Shown piece after piece: positions 1 through 8,663 of a stretch of 64,000 bases of DNA (within the stretch, counting starts at the first letter, position 1; every line of letters starts with the position of its first letter). The position numbers and the translations under genes are program-made. The stretch covers positions 6,386,001 to 6,450,000 of the forward strand of contig NZ_CP108938.1 of NCBI RefSeq assembly GCF_036347135.1. Direction: 5' to 3'. The notes under the pieces are model-generated. The model searched no databases. It was given only the letters and a program-made list of their open reading frames with translations, and had not been told where the DNA came from. The DNA comes from Streptomyces sp. NBC_00775 (lineage in GTDB: Bacteria; Actinomycetota; Actinomycetes; Streptomycetales; Streptomycetaceae).

Positions 1-732
1 GGCTGCGGCGTCCAGCAGGGCGCCCGGGTTCCAGTCGAAGCGGCTGAGGACGAGTACGGCGACGACGGCGCCCGACCCGAGGAGCATCACGATCTTCAGG
101 ATCTGGATGAGGGCGGTGCCCTTCATGCCGCCGATCGCCGCGTAGCTGATCATCAGCGCGCCCAGGCCGATGACACACCCCGTCTTGAGGGAGTCGTTGG
201 AGAAGCCGAGGATGAATGCCAACAGGTCCCCGGTGCCCGCCAGTTGGACCAGCATCAGCGGCAGCAGCGCGACGAGGGTCACCGCACACGCCGTGATGCG
301 GACCGCGCGGCCCGGCATCCGTCGCGCGAGCGCGTCGCCCATGGTGAACCGGCCCGCGTTGCGCAGCGGTTCGGCCAGCAGGAACATCAGCAGCATGAGG
401 GAGAGGGCCGTGCTGAGCGCCAGTACGACACCGTCGTAGCCGGCCAGTGCGATCACTCCGCCCGTGCCGAGCACGGTCGCCGCGGAGATGTAGTCCCCGG
501 CGATGGCAAGACCGTTGCGCATCGGCGACAGCGATCCGTACCCCGTGTAGAACTCGTCCAGGTCGTCACGGTCGGGGCCGGTCATCACGCACAGCAGCAG
601 CGTGATCGTGGCCACCGCCGTGAACGCCACCAGGGACATGGCCTGCGCGGAACTGCTGAACCCGGTCAGCCCGTTCAAGCCGGTCACCCCGTTCGAGCCG
701 GCCAACTCGGTCAAGCCGTTCGACCCCGTCAT
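1..732 (-). CDS. Cation/acetate symporter, SSS family (partial)
   Basis: This is the N-terminal part of a sodium:solute symporter of the ActP/MctC type, which imports acetate and related monocarboxylates across the cytoplasmic membrane. The C-terminus lies beyond the left edge. After a Gly/Asn/Leu-rich leader the protein shows several hydrophobic helices, the segment DEFYTGYGSLSPMRNGLAIA, which fits the family's first conserved loop, and a later GGMKGTALIQILK stretch. The ATG at 730-732 overlaps the stop of the upstream DUF485 gene, so the two are translationally coupled. DUF485 partners are typical of ActP-type symporters. The transported substrate is inferred from family membership only. 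Confidence 0.85.
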   Translation of the reverse strand, partial: MTGSNGLTELAGSNGVTGLNGLTGFSSSAQAMSLVAFTAVATITLLLCVMTGPDRDDLDEFYTGYGSLSPMRNGLAIAGDYISAATVLGTGGVIALAGYDGVVLALSTALSLMLLMFLLAEPLRNAGRFTMGDALARRMPGRAVRITACAVTLVALLPLMLVQLAGTGDLLAFILGFSNDSLKTGCVIGLGALMISYAAIGGMKGTALIQILKIVMLLGSGAVVAVLVLSRFDWNPGALLDAAA

Positions 733-1307
733 CGTGCTGCCTCCCGCTTCGCGTCCAGTTCGGCCTGCTTGCGGATCCGGTCCGCGATCGGGTCGACGCG
801 CCGGCGCGCCGTGTACTCGTACAGCCCGATGGCCAGGCAGGTGACGGGCACTTGAAGCAGCCCGAGCAGCAGCCCGGTCGACAGCCCGCCGGACACCGTG
901 CTCGTCATCAGCGCCGGCGCGAACGCCGACAGGAGGAGGAACAGGGTGAAGTACCCGAGCGCGGTGAGCGTCGCCACGCGCCGCTGCCACCGGTACGCGC
1001 CGCGCAGGAGCCGGATGTCGCTGTGGTGCCCCAGCGCGTGGTGGCGCGGCAGCCGCTGTCTCACGGGTTCGGGTGGCGGGGGTTGCCAGGGATAGGTGAC
1101 GTAGGAGGGGGAGGAACTGGTCGGGGACTCCGGGAACTCTGGGAACGCCGGGAAATCCGAGAAATCCGAGGACTCCGCGAACTGTGGGTACTGGTACGAC
1201 GGTTGGTGCGGTGGTGGGGACGACGGGCGGTGCGGCGGTGGCGACGGGGGTCGGTACGGCGGTGGGCGTGGTGGCTGGTACTCGGGGGACGAGAACGCGT
1301 CTGGCAT
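729..1307 (-). CDS. DUF485 membrane protein, symporter partner
   Basis: A 192-residue protein with a long Pro/His/Ser-rich N-terminal tail (repeated PPPHRPSSPPP-like units) and a C-terminal DUF485 domain of two transmembrane helices ending in the charged RRRVDPIADRIRKQAELDAKR segment. DUF485 proteins usually precede and accompany ActP-type acetate symporters, and this one overlaps the symporter gene by four bases. The ATG at 1307 was chosen because AAGGAG lies about 8 bases upstream; an open extension to 1376 has no ribosome binding site. The low-complexity tail is longer than in most DUF485 proteins I know. Confidence 0.8.
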   Translation of the reverse strand: MPDAFSSPEYQPPRPPPYRPPSPPPHRPSSPPPHQPSYQYPQFAESSDFSDFPAFPEFPESPTSSSPSYVTYPWQPPPPEPVRQRLPRHHALGHHSDIRLLRGAYRWQRRVATLTALGYFTLFLLLSAFAPALMTSTVSGGLSTGLLLGLLQVPVTCLAIGLYEYTARRRVDPIADRIRKQAELDAKREAAR

Positions 1308-1552
1308 CCCGTTTCTCCTTGCGTGGCTCGGGCCCGGTGCGGACCGCAGGGAGCTGGGGGGGTGAGCAGCGCGCACGCTACTCGCAGGTAGCCAGGGTGC
1401 GCGGCGCTTTCGCCAAACTGAGTGGTCGGTATGCGCTTGCTTCTGCGACCTGGGGTGTTACCCGCGTTTACACGCATCCACCCGCGTGGCTGAAGGGGTG
1501 CGATCTGCTGGTGGGGCAGCCGGGTCGAGCCTGGTCCTTCTACGATGATCCG

Positions 1553-2443
1553 GTGGAACTCCGGCAGATGCGGTACTTCGTGGCGGTCGCCCAGGAGCTC
1601 CACTTCGGGCGCGCGGCGGCGCGACTGCACATCTCGACGCCCACGCTCAGCCAGCAGATCAAGGCGGTGGAGCGTGAGGTCGGCGCGCCGCTGCTGATCC
1701 GGCACAGCCGTGGTGTCGACCTCACACCCGCCGGCCGGGTCCTGCTGCGCGCGGCCCAGGACGTGTTGCGCTCCGCGGAGGAGGCGCTGCGCGCGACCCG
1801 GCGTACGGCGGGTGTCGCCGCGCAGGTGCTGCGGCTCGGGCTGCTCAACGGGGTGCCGCCGTGGTTGCCCGCCCGGATCGAGGACGTACTGGCGGCCCGG
1901 GTGCCCGGCTGCCGGACGGTCATGACGGGCGGCACCACGGCCGCGCAGGTACGGCTGCTCGACGCCGGTGAGGTCGACCTGGCGCTGCTGCGCTCCCCGG
2001 TGACCCTGCCCGCGGCCCTGCGGCAGACGCCGGTCGCCGAGGAGGAACTCGGGGTGCTGATGTCGGCCGGGCATCCGCTGACGGACCGCGACACCCTCGA
2101 CCTCGCCGATCTGGCGGGGCAGGAACTCATCCTGTTTCCCCGGGAGTCGGCACCGGGCCTGCACGACCGGGTGCTGGAGACCCTGCGGTCCGGCGGCGCC
2201 GGCATCGCACTCAGCGACAGCGCGATGGGTCATGCGCAGCTGCGGTCGGCACTTCCGCTGCTCCCCGCCGCGATCGGGCTGAGCTCGGCGCGCGGGGCCG
2301 CCCTGCCCGACCTCGCGTGGCGGCCGTTGCGGGGGCGGCCGCTCGTGGTCGGATACGCCGCCGCCTGGCACTCCGAGAGCCGGGACCCGGCGGTGCGCGC
2401 CGTCCTCGCGGCACTGTCCGGCGGCCGGGCGGAACCCTCCTGA
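1553..2443 (+). CDS. LysR family transcriptional regulator
   Basis: A 296-residue LysR-type regulator. The N-terminal winged helix-turn-helix is clear (ELRQMRYFVAVAQELHFGRA, then LHISTPTLSQQIKAVEREVG), and it is followed by a periplasmic-binding-protein-like effector domain. The GTG at 1553 puts the HTH at the usual distance from the N-terminus; the longer open frame starting at 1184 is not a LysR extension. The gene is followed after 81 bases by an SDR oxidoreductase on the same strand, its most likely target or operon partner. The effector is unknown. Confidence 0.9.
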   Translation: MELRQMRYFVAVAQELHFGRAAARLHISTPTLSQQIKAVEREVGAPLLIRHSRGVDLTPAGRVLLRAAQDVLRSAEEALRATRRTAGVAAQVLRLGLLNGVPPWLPARIEDVLAARVPGCRTVMTGGTTAAQVRLLDAGEVDLALLRSPVTLPAALRQTPVAEEELGVLMSAGHPLTDRDTLDLADLAGQELILFPRESAPGLHDRVLETLRSGGAGIALSDSAMGHAQLRSALPLLPAAIGLSSARGAALPDLAWRPLRGRPLVVGYAAAWHSESRDPAVRAVLAALSGGRAEPS

Positions 2444-2524
2444 ACAGCGGCGTTAGCCTGAGCCTCACGCCACTTCAGGAATACGACATGGACGCTCGGC
2501 CGACGCCGGTGATCTCCTGCGGGC

Positions 2525-3286
2525 ATGCCTGCATCCGTACCCGCACCTGACACCACACCCGAACGCATCGTCATCGTCGGCGGCAGTTCCGGAATGGGCC
2601 TGGCCCTGGCCGAGAGCGCGCTCGCCGGTGGCGCCGACGTCACGATCGTCGGCCGGTCCCCGGAGCGACTCGCTGAGGCCGAACGGCAGTTGGGCGGCGG
2701 CGACCGGCTGCGCGCGGTCGCCGCCGACATCACCAGCGAGCCCGACACCGAGCGGCTCTTCAAGACGGTCGGGGAGACGGTCGGCGCGATCGACCACGTC
2801 GTCCTCACCGCGGCCGACGCCACCGGCGCCTATCAGCCGATCACCTCCTTCGACCTGGAGGCCGGACGCCGGCTCGTCGACTCCAAGCTGTTCGGAGCCG
2901 TGCTGCTCGCCAAGTACGCCGCGCCGCACCTCACTTCGGGCGGATCGATCACCTTCACCTCGGGGATCGCCGCCTACCGTCCGGCCCCCGGCGGCTCGAT
3001 GGTCGCCGCGGTCAACGGTGCCCTCGCCTCGCTGACGTACGCCCTCGCCCTGGAGCTCGCGCCGATCCGCGTGAACGCCCTGTCGCCGGGCTGGGTCGAC
3101 ACCCCCATCTGGGACACCATCGCCGGTGACGGGAAGCAGGCGCGGCTCGACGCGATGGCACAGCGGCTGCCGGTCGGCCGGATCGGCGCGCCGCACGACA
3201 TCGCCGAGGCCCTGCTGGCGTTGATGCACAACAGGTTCATCACCGCGACGGTGCTGCACGCCGACGGCGGCCACCGCCTCGTCTGA
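2525..3286 (+). CDS. SDR oxidoreductase with altered catalytic motif
   Basis: A 253-residue short-chain dehydrogenase/reductase. The Rossmann motif VGGSSGMG spans residues 18-25, and DI at 69-70 is the usual adenine-ring contact. The catalytic Ser is at 146 in ITFTSGIAAY. The Tyr-x-x-x-Lys pair is missing: the equivalent segment reads SMVAAVNGAL, with Val160 and Asn164 where Tyr and Lys are expected. The C-terminal cap (NALSPGWVDTPIW, then TATVLHADGGHRLV) is normal. This divergent SDR subgroup exists in other bacteria, but its reaction is not known to me. The gene is probably co-transcribed with the LysR gene and converges with the MFS gene only 13 bases away. Confidence 0.85.
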   Translation: MPASVPAPDTTPERIVIVGGSSGMGLALAESALAGGADVTIVGRSPERLAEAERQLGGGDRLRAVAADITSEPDTERLFKTVGETVGAIDHVVLTAADATGAYQPITSFDLEAGRRLVDSKLFGAVLLAKYAAPHLTSGGSITFTSGIAAYRPAPGGSMVAAVNGALASLTYALALELAPIRVNALSPGWVDTPIWDTIAGDGKQARLDAMAQRLPVGRIGAPHDIAEALLALMHNRFITATVLHADGGHRLV

Positions 3287-3299
3287 AGGACCGGATCCC

Positions 3300-4817
3300 T
3301 CAGTCCCCAGGGTTGTTGAGCACCGGGAAGCGGCGCGGTGCGACGAACAGCAGGATCAGGAAGGAGAGCGCGGCCGCGCAGGCGGCGCCCAGATAGACGG
3401 CGTGGACGGCGTCGGCGACCGCGTGGCGCAGATGTTCGGTGGGGACGCCCGAGTCCAGGGCGCGGGTCACCGAGTCGAGATCCCCGGCGCCGCCGAGCCG
3501 CGCGGCCAGCACCCCGTTGGCGACCGCGCCGAACAGGGCGGCGCCCATGGTCTGTCCCGTCTGGCGGCAGAAGAGGACGGACGCGGTGGTCGTGCCGCGT
3601 TCGGCCCAGCCGACGGTCGACTGGACGCCGATGAGCAGGGGGAGCTGGAACAGGCCCAGCGCGCCGCCCAGCAGGAGCATCAGCAGGGCGGGCTGCCACG
3701 GCTCGCCCGGATAGGGCAGGAAGGGGAAGGCGAGCAGGAGCAGGGTGGCCGTGCCGATACCGAGCATCGCGGTGTTGCGGAAGCCGATGCGCCGGTACAC
3801 GTGCTGGCTGAGCGCGGCGGACACCGGCCAGCTCAACGTCCATACGGAGAGGACGAATCCGGCGGCGATGGGGGCCAGGCCGAGGACCGCTTGCGCGTAG
3901 GTGGGCAGGAAGACCGTGGGCGCGACCATGAGCAGGCCCAGCGCGCCGAGTGCCAGGTTGACCGCCGCGATCGTACGGCGGCGCCACACCCAGCCCGGGA
4001 TGATCGGCTCGGCGGCCCGCCGCTCGACCACCACGACGACCGCGACCAGGGCGAGTCCCGTACCGAACAGGGCGATCGAGGGGGCCGACAGCCAGTCCCA
4101 GGCGACGCCGCCCTGCACCAGCGCGGTGAGCAGGACGCCGCCGCAGGCGAAGACGGCGAGGGCGCCCGCCCAGTCGATCCGAGGGCGATGATTTGTCTCG
4201 CGTACGGGCTCGTGCAGATGGCGGGCGATCAGCCACAGCGCGAGCGCGCCGATCGGCAGATTGATGAGGAAGATCCACCGCCAGTCGGCGTACGCCGCGA
4301 GGACTCCGCCCAGCGCGGGACCCGCGACCGCCGAGGTCGCCCACACGGTGGACAGCTTGGCCTGGATCTTGGGGCGTTCCTTGAGCGGGTAGAGGTCGGC
4401 GGCGAGCGTCTGCACCGTGCCCTGGAGGGCGCCGCCGCCCAGGCCCTGCACGACGCGGAAGGCGATGAGCGCGGCCATGTTCCAGGCGGTGGCACAGAGC
4501 AGGGAGCCGGCGAGGAAGAGGGCGGCGCCCGCGACGAGGACCGGTTTGCGGCCGAAGGTGTCGGAGAGTTTGCCGTAGACGGGGAGCGTGACCGTCACGG
4601 CCAGCAGGTATCCCGAGAACAGCCAGGAGAAGACGGAGAAGCCGCCGAGGTCGCCGACGATCTGCGGTACGGCCGTCGAGACGATGGTGGAGTCGAGCGC
4701 GGCCAGCGCCATCGCGAGCATGAGGGCGGCGACGACGGCGCGGCGCCGGCGGGTGTCCGGTGACGCGCCGACCGTGCCCGTATCCGCGGCTCGTATGCCG
4801 GTCTCCCCCTGGTCCAC
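3300..4817 (-). CDS. MFS drug efflux transporter, EmrB/QacA type (DHA2)
   Basis: A 505-residue major facilitator of the 14-helix DHA2 group, predicted to export hydrophobic compounds by proton antiport. Characteristic motifs are LDSTIVSTAVPQI (residues 41-53) in helix 1, motif A GKLSDTFGRKP (82-92), and RVVQGLGGGALQG around 121-133. The start is GTG at 4817 with GGAAGGAA upstream. It converges with the SDR gene and has no adjacent dedicated regulator apart from the LysR gene on the other side of the SDR gene. The substrate cannot be deduced. Confidence 0.9.
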   Translation of the reverse strand: MDQGETGIRAADTGTVGASPDTRRRRAVVAALMLAMALAALDSTIVSTAVPQIVGDLGGFSVFSWLFSGYLLAVTVTLPVYGKLSDTFGRKPVLVAGAALFLAGSLLCATAWNMAALIAFRVVQGLGGGALQGTVQTLAADLYPLKERPKIQAKLSTVWATSAVAGPALGGVLAAYADWRWIFLINLPIGALALWLIARHLHEPVRETNHRPRIDWAGALAVFACGGVLLTALVQGGVAWDWLSAPSIALFGTGLALVAVVVVVERRAAEPIIPGWVWRRRTIAAVNLALGALGLLMVAPTVFLPTYAQAVLGLAPIAAGFVLSVWTLSWPVSAALSQHVYRRIGFRNTAMLGIGTATLLLLAFPFLPYPGEPWQPALLMLLLGGALGLFQLPLLIGVQSTVGWAERGTTTASVLFCRQTGQTMGAALFGAVANGVLAARLGGAGDLDSVTRALDSGVPTEHLRHAVADAVHAVYLGAACAAALSFLILLFVAPRRFPVLNNPGD

Positions 4818-5197
4818 GAGATTCCTTCCCCCTGCATCTATCTGCCGAAGGCCACTCTCCCACTTGAGTCTCCCCTCGCGGGAGGGTGGACGCTCGGTGG
4901 GCTCAAGGGTGGAGGCGACCCCGAGAGGGACTCCTCCGAAGGGTGGAGGACCCCTAGGGGGATCTCCGTATCAGGGGTCGGGGAGGGTTCCTCCCGCTGG
5001 AGGAGGAGACCGGGTACGTGCCGTCCTTAACCTGGCTTTACGCCGCTGGGGGGCGGCGCACCGAACCCGCGAGGGTGGGGTTTTCCCCAGCAAAAGACTG
5101 CGCTGAGCACCAGCGCGCTCGACCCCCTCCCGGGACCAGACTCATCGGCGTAACCAGTTCTCGCGCTTTACCGGCTAACCGAAACAGGAGACATACC
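4818..5197. other. Divergent promoter region, 380 bp
   Basis: No gene is visible between the divergent MFS and ABC transporter genes. The interval is rich in GGAGG/GGGTGG runs and short inverted repeats (for example TCCTCC and GGAGGA separated by 7 bases near 4935-4953). I could not place convincing -35/-10 boxes. It must carry the promoters of both flanking units. Confidence 0.5.
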
Positions 5198-5986
5198 GTG
5201 ACATCGGCTGTGACCATTCCCAGGCACGGGGGCACTGGAGGGCGTACGGCCGTTGCCGCACGGGCGCGGCAGGTCGTGAAGGCGTACGGGTCGGGGGAGA
5301 CCCGGGTCGTCGCCCTGGACCACATCGACGTGGACATCGCGCGGGGCCAGTTCACCGCGATCATGGGCCCCTCGGGGTCCGGCAAGTCCACGCTGATGCA
5401 CTGCCTCGCCGGGCTCGACACCGTGACGAGCGGACAGATCCACCTGGACGAGACCGAGATCACCGGACTCAAGGACAAGAAGCTCACGCAGCTGCGCCGG
5501 GACCGGATCGGCTTCATCTTCCAGGCATTCAACCTGCTGCCGACGCTGAACGCGCTGGAGAACATCACGCTGCCGATGGACATCGCGGGCCGCAAGCCGG
5601 ACAAGGGCTGGCTGGACCAGGTCGTGGAGACCGTCGGGCTCGCCGGCCGCCTCAAGCACCGCCCGAACCAGCTTTCCGGAGGCCAGCAGCAGCGCGTCGC
5701 GGTGGCCCGTGCGCTGGCCGCCCGGCCCGAGATCATCTTCGGTGACGAGCCGACCGGAAACCTGGACTCCCGCGCCGGTTCCGAGGTGCTGGGCTTCCTG
5801 CGCCGTTCCGTGGACGAGCTCGGACAGACCATCGTGATGGTCACGCACGACCCGGTGGCGGCCTCGTACGCGGACCGTGTGCTGTATCTCGCGGACGGCA
5901 GGATCGTCGACGAGATGTACCAGCCGACGGCCGATCAGGTCCTGGACCGGATGAAGGACTTCGACGCCCGGGGGCGTACGTCATGA
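5198..5986 (+). CDS. ABC transporter ATPase, FtsX/MacB-type exporter
   Basis: A 262-residue LolD/MacB-type ATP-binding protein. Walker A GPSGSGKS is at 57-64, the Q-loop Gln at 109, the signature LSGGQ at 159-163 and Walker B IIFGDE at 179-184. The GTG at 5198 has AGGAG 7 bases upstream; the open frame back to 5018 has no support. It overlaps the permease gene by four bases, so the two form one exporter. Its C-terminal end (PTADQVLDRMKDFDARGRTS) is nearly the same as that of the second ABC ATPase at 43467-44237, so the two are paralogues. The substrate is unknown; such systems often handle lipids, lipoproteins or peptides at the envelope. Confidence 0.92.
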   Translation: MTSAVTIPRHGGTGGRTAVAARARQVVKAYGSGETRVVALDHIDVDIARGQFTAIMGPSGSGKSTLMHCLAGLDTVTSGQIHLDETEITGLKDKKLTQLRRDRIGFIFQAFNLLPTLNALENITLPMDIAGRKPDKGWLDQVVETVGLAGRLKHRPNQLSGGQQQRVAVARALAARPEIIFGDEPTGNLDSRAGSEVLGFLRRSVDELGQTIVMVTHDPVAASYADRVLYLADGRIVDEMYQPTADQVLDRMKDFDARGRTS

Positions 5987-8547
5987 CCGTCCTGAAGACC
6001 TCGATGCGCAACTTCTTCGCACACAAGGGACGCATGGCCCTGTCGGCCGTGGCGGTCCTGCTGTCGGTGGGCTTCGTCTGCGGCACGCTGGTGTTCACGG
6101 ACACGATGAACACGACGTTCGACAAGCTGTTCGCGGTCACCTCCTCCGATGTGACGGTCCTGCCCAAGGCGGCCAAGAGCGACGACACCCCGCAGAACGG
6201 CAAGCCCGAGTCGCTGTCGGCCTCCGTACTGGAGCAGGCGAAGAAGGCGGACGGCGTCAAGTCCGCCGAGGGCGCGGTCAGTTCGATGAACGTGACCGTC
6301 GTCAACAGCGACAACAAGAACATGGGGTCCAGCAACGGCGCGCCGACCATCGCCGGCAACTGGACGAAGAACGACCTGCGGTCGATGGAGATCACCTCCG
6401 GGCACGCCCCCCGCGGCCCGACCGAGGTGATGGTCGACGCCGACACCGCCGACAAGCACCACCTGAAGATGGGCGACGAACTGCGCACCATCTCGGTCAC
6501 CGGTGACTTCACCGCGAAGATCGTCGGTATCGCCACCTTCAAGGTGACTAACCCGGGTGCGGCGGTCGTCTACTTCGACACCGCCACCGCGCAGCGCGAA
6601 CTGCTCGGCGCCACCGGCCGGTTCACCCAGGTCAACCTCGCCGCCGCGCCCGGTGTCTCCGACACGCAGCTCAAGCGGCACGTCTCCCAGGCGCTGACCG
6701 GGTCGTACAAGATCCAGACGCAGAAGGAGAACGCCGACGAGAACCGCAAGGGCGTCGGCGAGTTCATGAACGTCATCAAGTACGCCATGCTCGGCTTCGC
6801 CGGGATCGCGTTCCTGGTCGGCATCTTCCTGATCATCAACACCTTCTCGATGCTGGTCGCCCAGCGCACCCGCGAGATCGGCCTGATGCGCGCCATCGGC
6901 TCCTCCCGCAAGCAGATCAACCGCTCCGTGCTGGTCGAGGCACTGCTGCTCGGGTTCTTCGGCTCGGTCCTCGGTGTCGGCGCGGGCGTCGGCCTCGCGG
7001 TCGGCCTGATGAAGATCATGTCCTCGATGGGCATGGACCTGTCGACCCGCGACCTGACGGTGAAGGCGACCACTCCGGTCATCGGTCTGATCCTCGGTGT
7101 CGTCGTCACGGTCCTCGCCGCCTACCTTCCGGCCCGCCGCGCCGGCAAGGTCTCCCCGATGGCCGCGCTGCGCGACGCCGGCACCCCGGCGGACGGCAAG
7201 GCCGGTCTCGTACGCGGTCTGATCGGTCTGGTGCTGACCGGCGCCGGAGCCTTCGCGCTCTATATGGCGGCCACCGCCGACAAGGCGACCGACGGTTCGC
7301 TGGTGCTGGGCGCGGGTGTCGTCCTCACCCTGATCGGTTTCGTGATCATCGGCCCGCTGCTCGCGGGCGGCGTGGTCCGGGTCATCAGCGCCGTACTGCT
7401 GCGGGTGTTCGGCCCGGTCGGCCGGCTCGCCGAACGCAACGCCCTGCGCAACCCGCGCCGCACCGGCGCCACCGGCGCGGCCCTGATGATCGGGCTGGCC
7501 CTGGTCGCCTGCCTGTCCGTGGTCGGCTCGTCGATGGTGGCCTCGGCGACGGACGAGCTCGACAAGTCCGTCGGCGCGGACTTCATCGTCCAGGGCAACC
7601 AGAAGATCGTGCAGCAGGCCGAGAAGGCCATGGAGGCGACGCCGGGTCTGGCGCACGTCACCCGCTACAAGGAACTCAATGCCGAGCTGACCTCCCCGGA
7701 CGGCAAGGTCGACGACGACGGTCTCACCGCCGCCGATCCCTCCTACGCCCAGGACCTGCGCCGCAAGACGACCGCCGGTGAACTGTCCGCGGCCTACGGC
7801 AAGGACGCCATGTCGGTCGGCTCGAAGTACGCCGACAAGCACGGCGTGAAGCTCGGCGACACCCTGACCGTCGCCTTCAAGGGCGGCAGCACGGCGAAGC
7901 TCAAGGTCGCGGCCATCACCGACGACGACGTCGCCATCGACCAGGGCGCCCGGTACACCAGCATCGAGACGATGAACAAGTACCTGCCCGCGAGCAAGGT
8001 CCCGCCGAACACGATCATGTTCGCCAAGGCCAAGGACGGCCAGGAGAAGCAGGCGTACGCGGCCCTGAAGAAGTCCATGGAGAAGTACCCGCAGTACCAG
8101 GTCCGCGACCAGACGGACTACAAGCAGGAGTTGAAGGACCAGATCGGCCAGCTCCTGAACATGGTCTACGGCCTGCTGGCCCTCGCGATCGTCGTGGCGA
8201 TCCTGGGCGTCGTGAACACCCTGGCCCTGTCGGTCGTCGAGCGCACCCGCGAGATCGGCCTGATGCGCGCCATCGGACTCTCCCGCCGCCAGCTGCGCCG
8301 CATGATCCGCCTGGAGTCGGTCGTCATCGCCCTCTTCGGCGCCCTCCTCGGCCTCGGCCTGGGCATGAGCTGGGGCGCCACCGCCCAGAAGCTCCTCGCC
8401 CTGGAGGGCCTGAAGGTCCTGGAGATTCCCTGGCCGACCATCATCGGCGTCTTCATCGGCTCGGCGTTCGTGGGCCTGTTCGCCGCCCTGATCCCGGCGT
8501 TCCGGGCGGGCCGGATGAATGTGCTGAACGCGATCGCCACCGACTGA
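5983..8547 (+). CDS. FtsX-type ABC transporter permease
   Basis: An 854-residue permease with an N-terminal transmembrane helix followed by a large extracytoplasmic MacB_PCD-like domain, and two FtsX-like membrane domains. Each FtsX domain carries the conserved VxRTREIGLMRAIGxSR motif (near residues 300 and 755). The ATG overlaps the ATPase stop (ATGA). Length and architecture match the paralogue at 40654-43185. It is predicted to move or release envelope-associated molecules rather than import solutes. It is followed by a strong hairpin terminator. Confidence 0.92.
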   Translation: MTVLKTSMRNFFAHKGRMALSAVAVLLSVGFVCGTLVFTDTMNTTFDKLFAVTSSDVTVLPKAAKSDDTPQNGKPESLSASVLEQAKKADGVKSAEGAVSSMNVTVVNSDNKNMGSSNGAPTIAGNWTKNDLRSMEITSGHAPRGPTEVMVDADTADKHHLKMGDELRTISVTGDFTAKIVGIATFKVTNPGAAVVYFDTATAQRELLGATGRFTQVNLAAAPGVSDTQLKRHVSQALTGSYKIQTQKENADENRKGVGEFMNVIKYAMLGFAGIAFLVGIFLIINTFSMLVAQRTREIGLMRAIGSSRKQINRSVLVEALLLGFFGSVLGVGAGVGLAVGLMKIMSSMGMDLSTRDLTVKATTPVIGLILGVVVTVLAAYLPARRAGKVSPMAALRDAGTPADGKAGLVRGLIGLVLTGAGAFALYMAATADKATDGSLVLGAGVVLTLIGFVIIGPLLAGGVVRVISAVLLRVFGPVGRLAERNALRNPRRTGATGAALMIGLALVACLSVVGSSMVASATDELDKSVGADFIVQGNQKIVQQAEKAMEATPGLAHVTRYKELNAELTSPDGKVDDDGLTAADPSYAQDLRRKTTAGELSAAYGKDAMSVGSKYADKHGVKLGDTLTVAFKGGSTAKLKVAAITDDDVAIDQGARYTSIETMNKYLPASKVPPNTIMFAKAKDGQEKQAYAALKKSMEKYPQYQVRDQTDYKQELKDQIGQLLNMVYGLLALAIVVAILGVVNTLALSVVERTREIGLMRAIGLSRRQLRRMIRLESVVIALFGALLGLGLGMSWGATAQKLLALEGLKVLEIPWPTIIGVFIGSAFVGLFAALIPAFRAGRMNVLNAIATD

Positions 8548-8611
8548 TCGCCACTGACTGGCGGCCGAGAGGCCGCCGCACAGCCACCGCGAACGGGGGT
8601 TGCGGGGGACG

Positions 8612-8650
8612 GGCCCGGCCCGAGGAGAGTCGATCTCCTCGGGCCGGGCC
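8612..8650. terminator. Bidirectional terminator hairpin
   Basis: A perfect 17-bp inverted repeat (GGCCCGGCCCGAGGAGA and its complement) with a 5-base loop, between the convergent ABC permease and DUF2079 genes. There is no T-run, which is usual in Streptomyces. Confidence 0.75.
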
Positions 8651-8663
8651 TGCGGTGTGTCCG

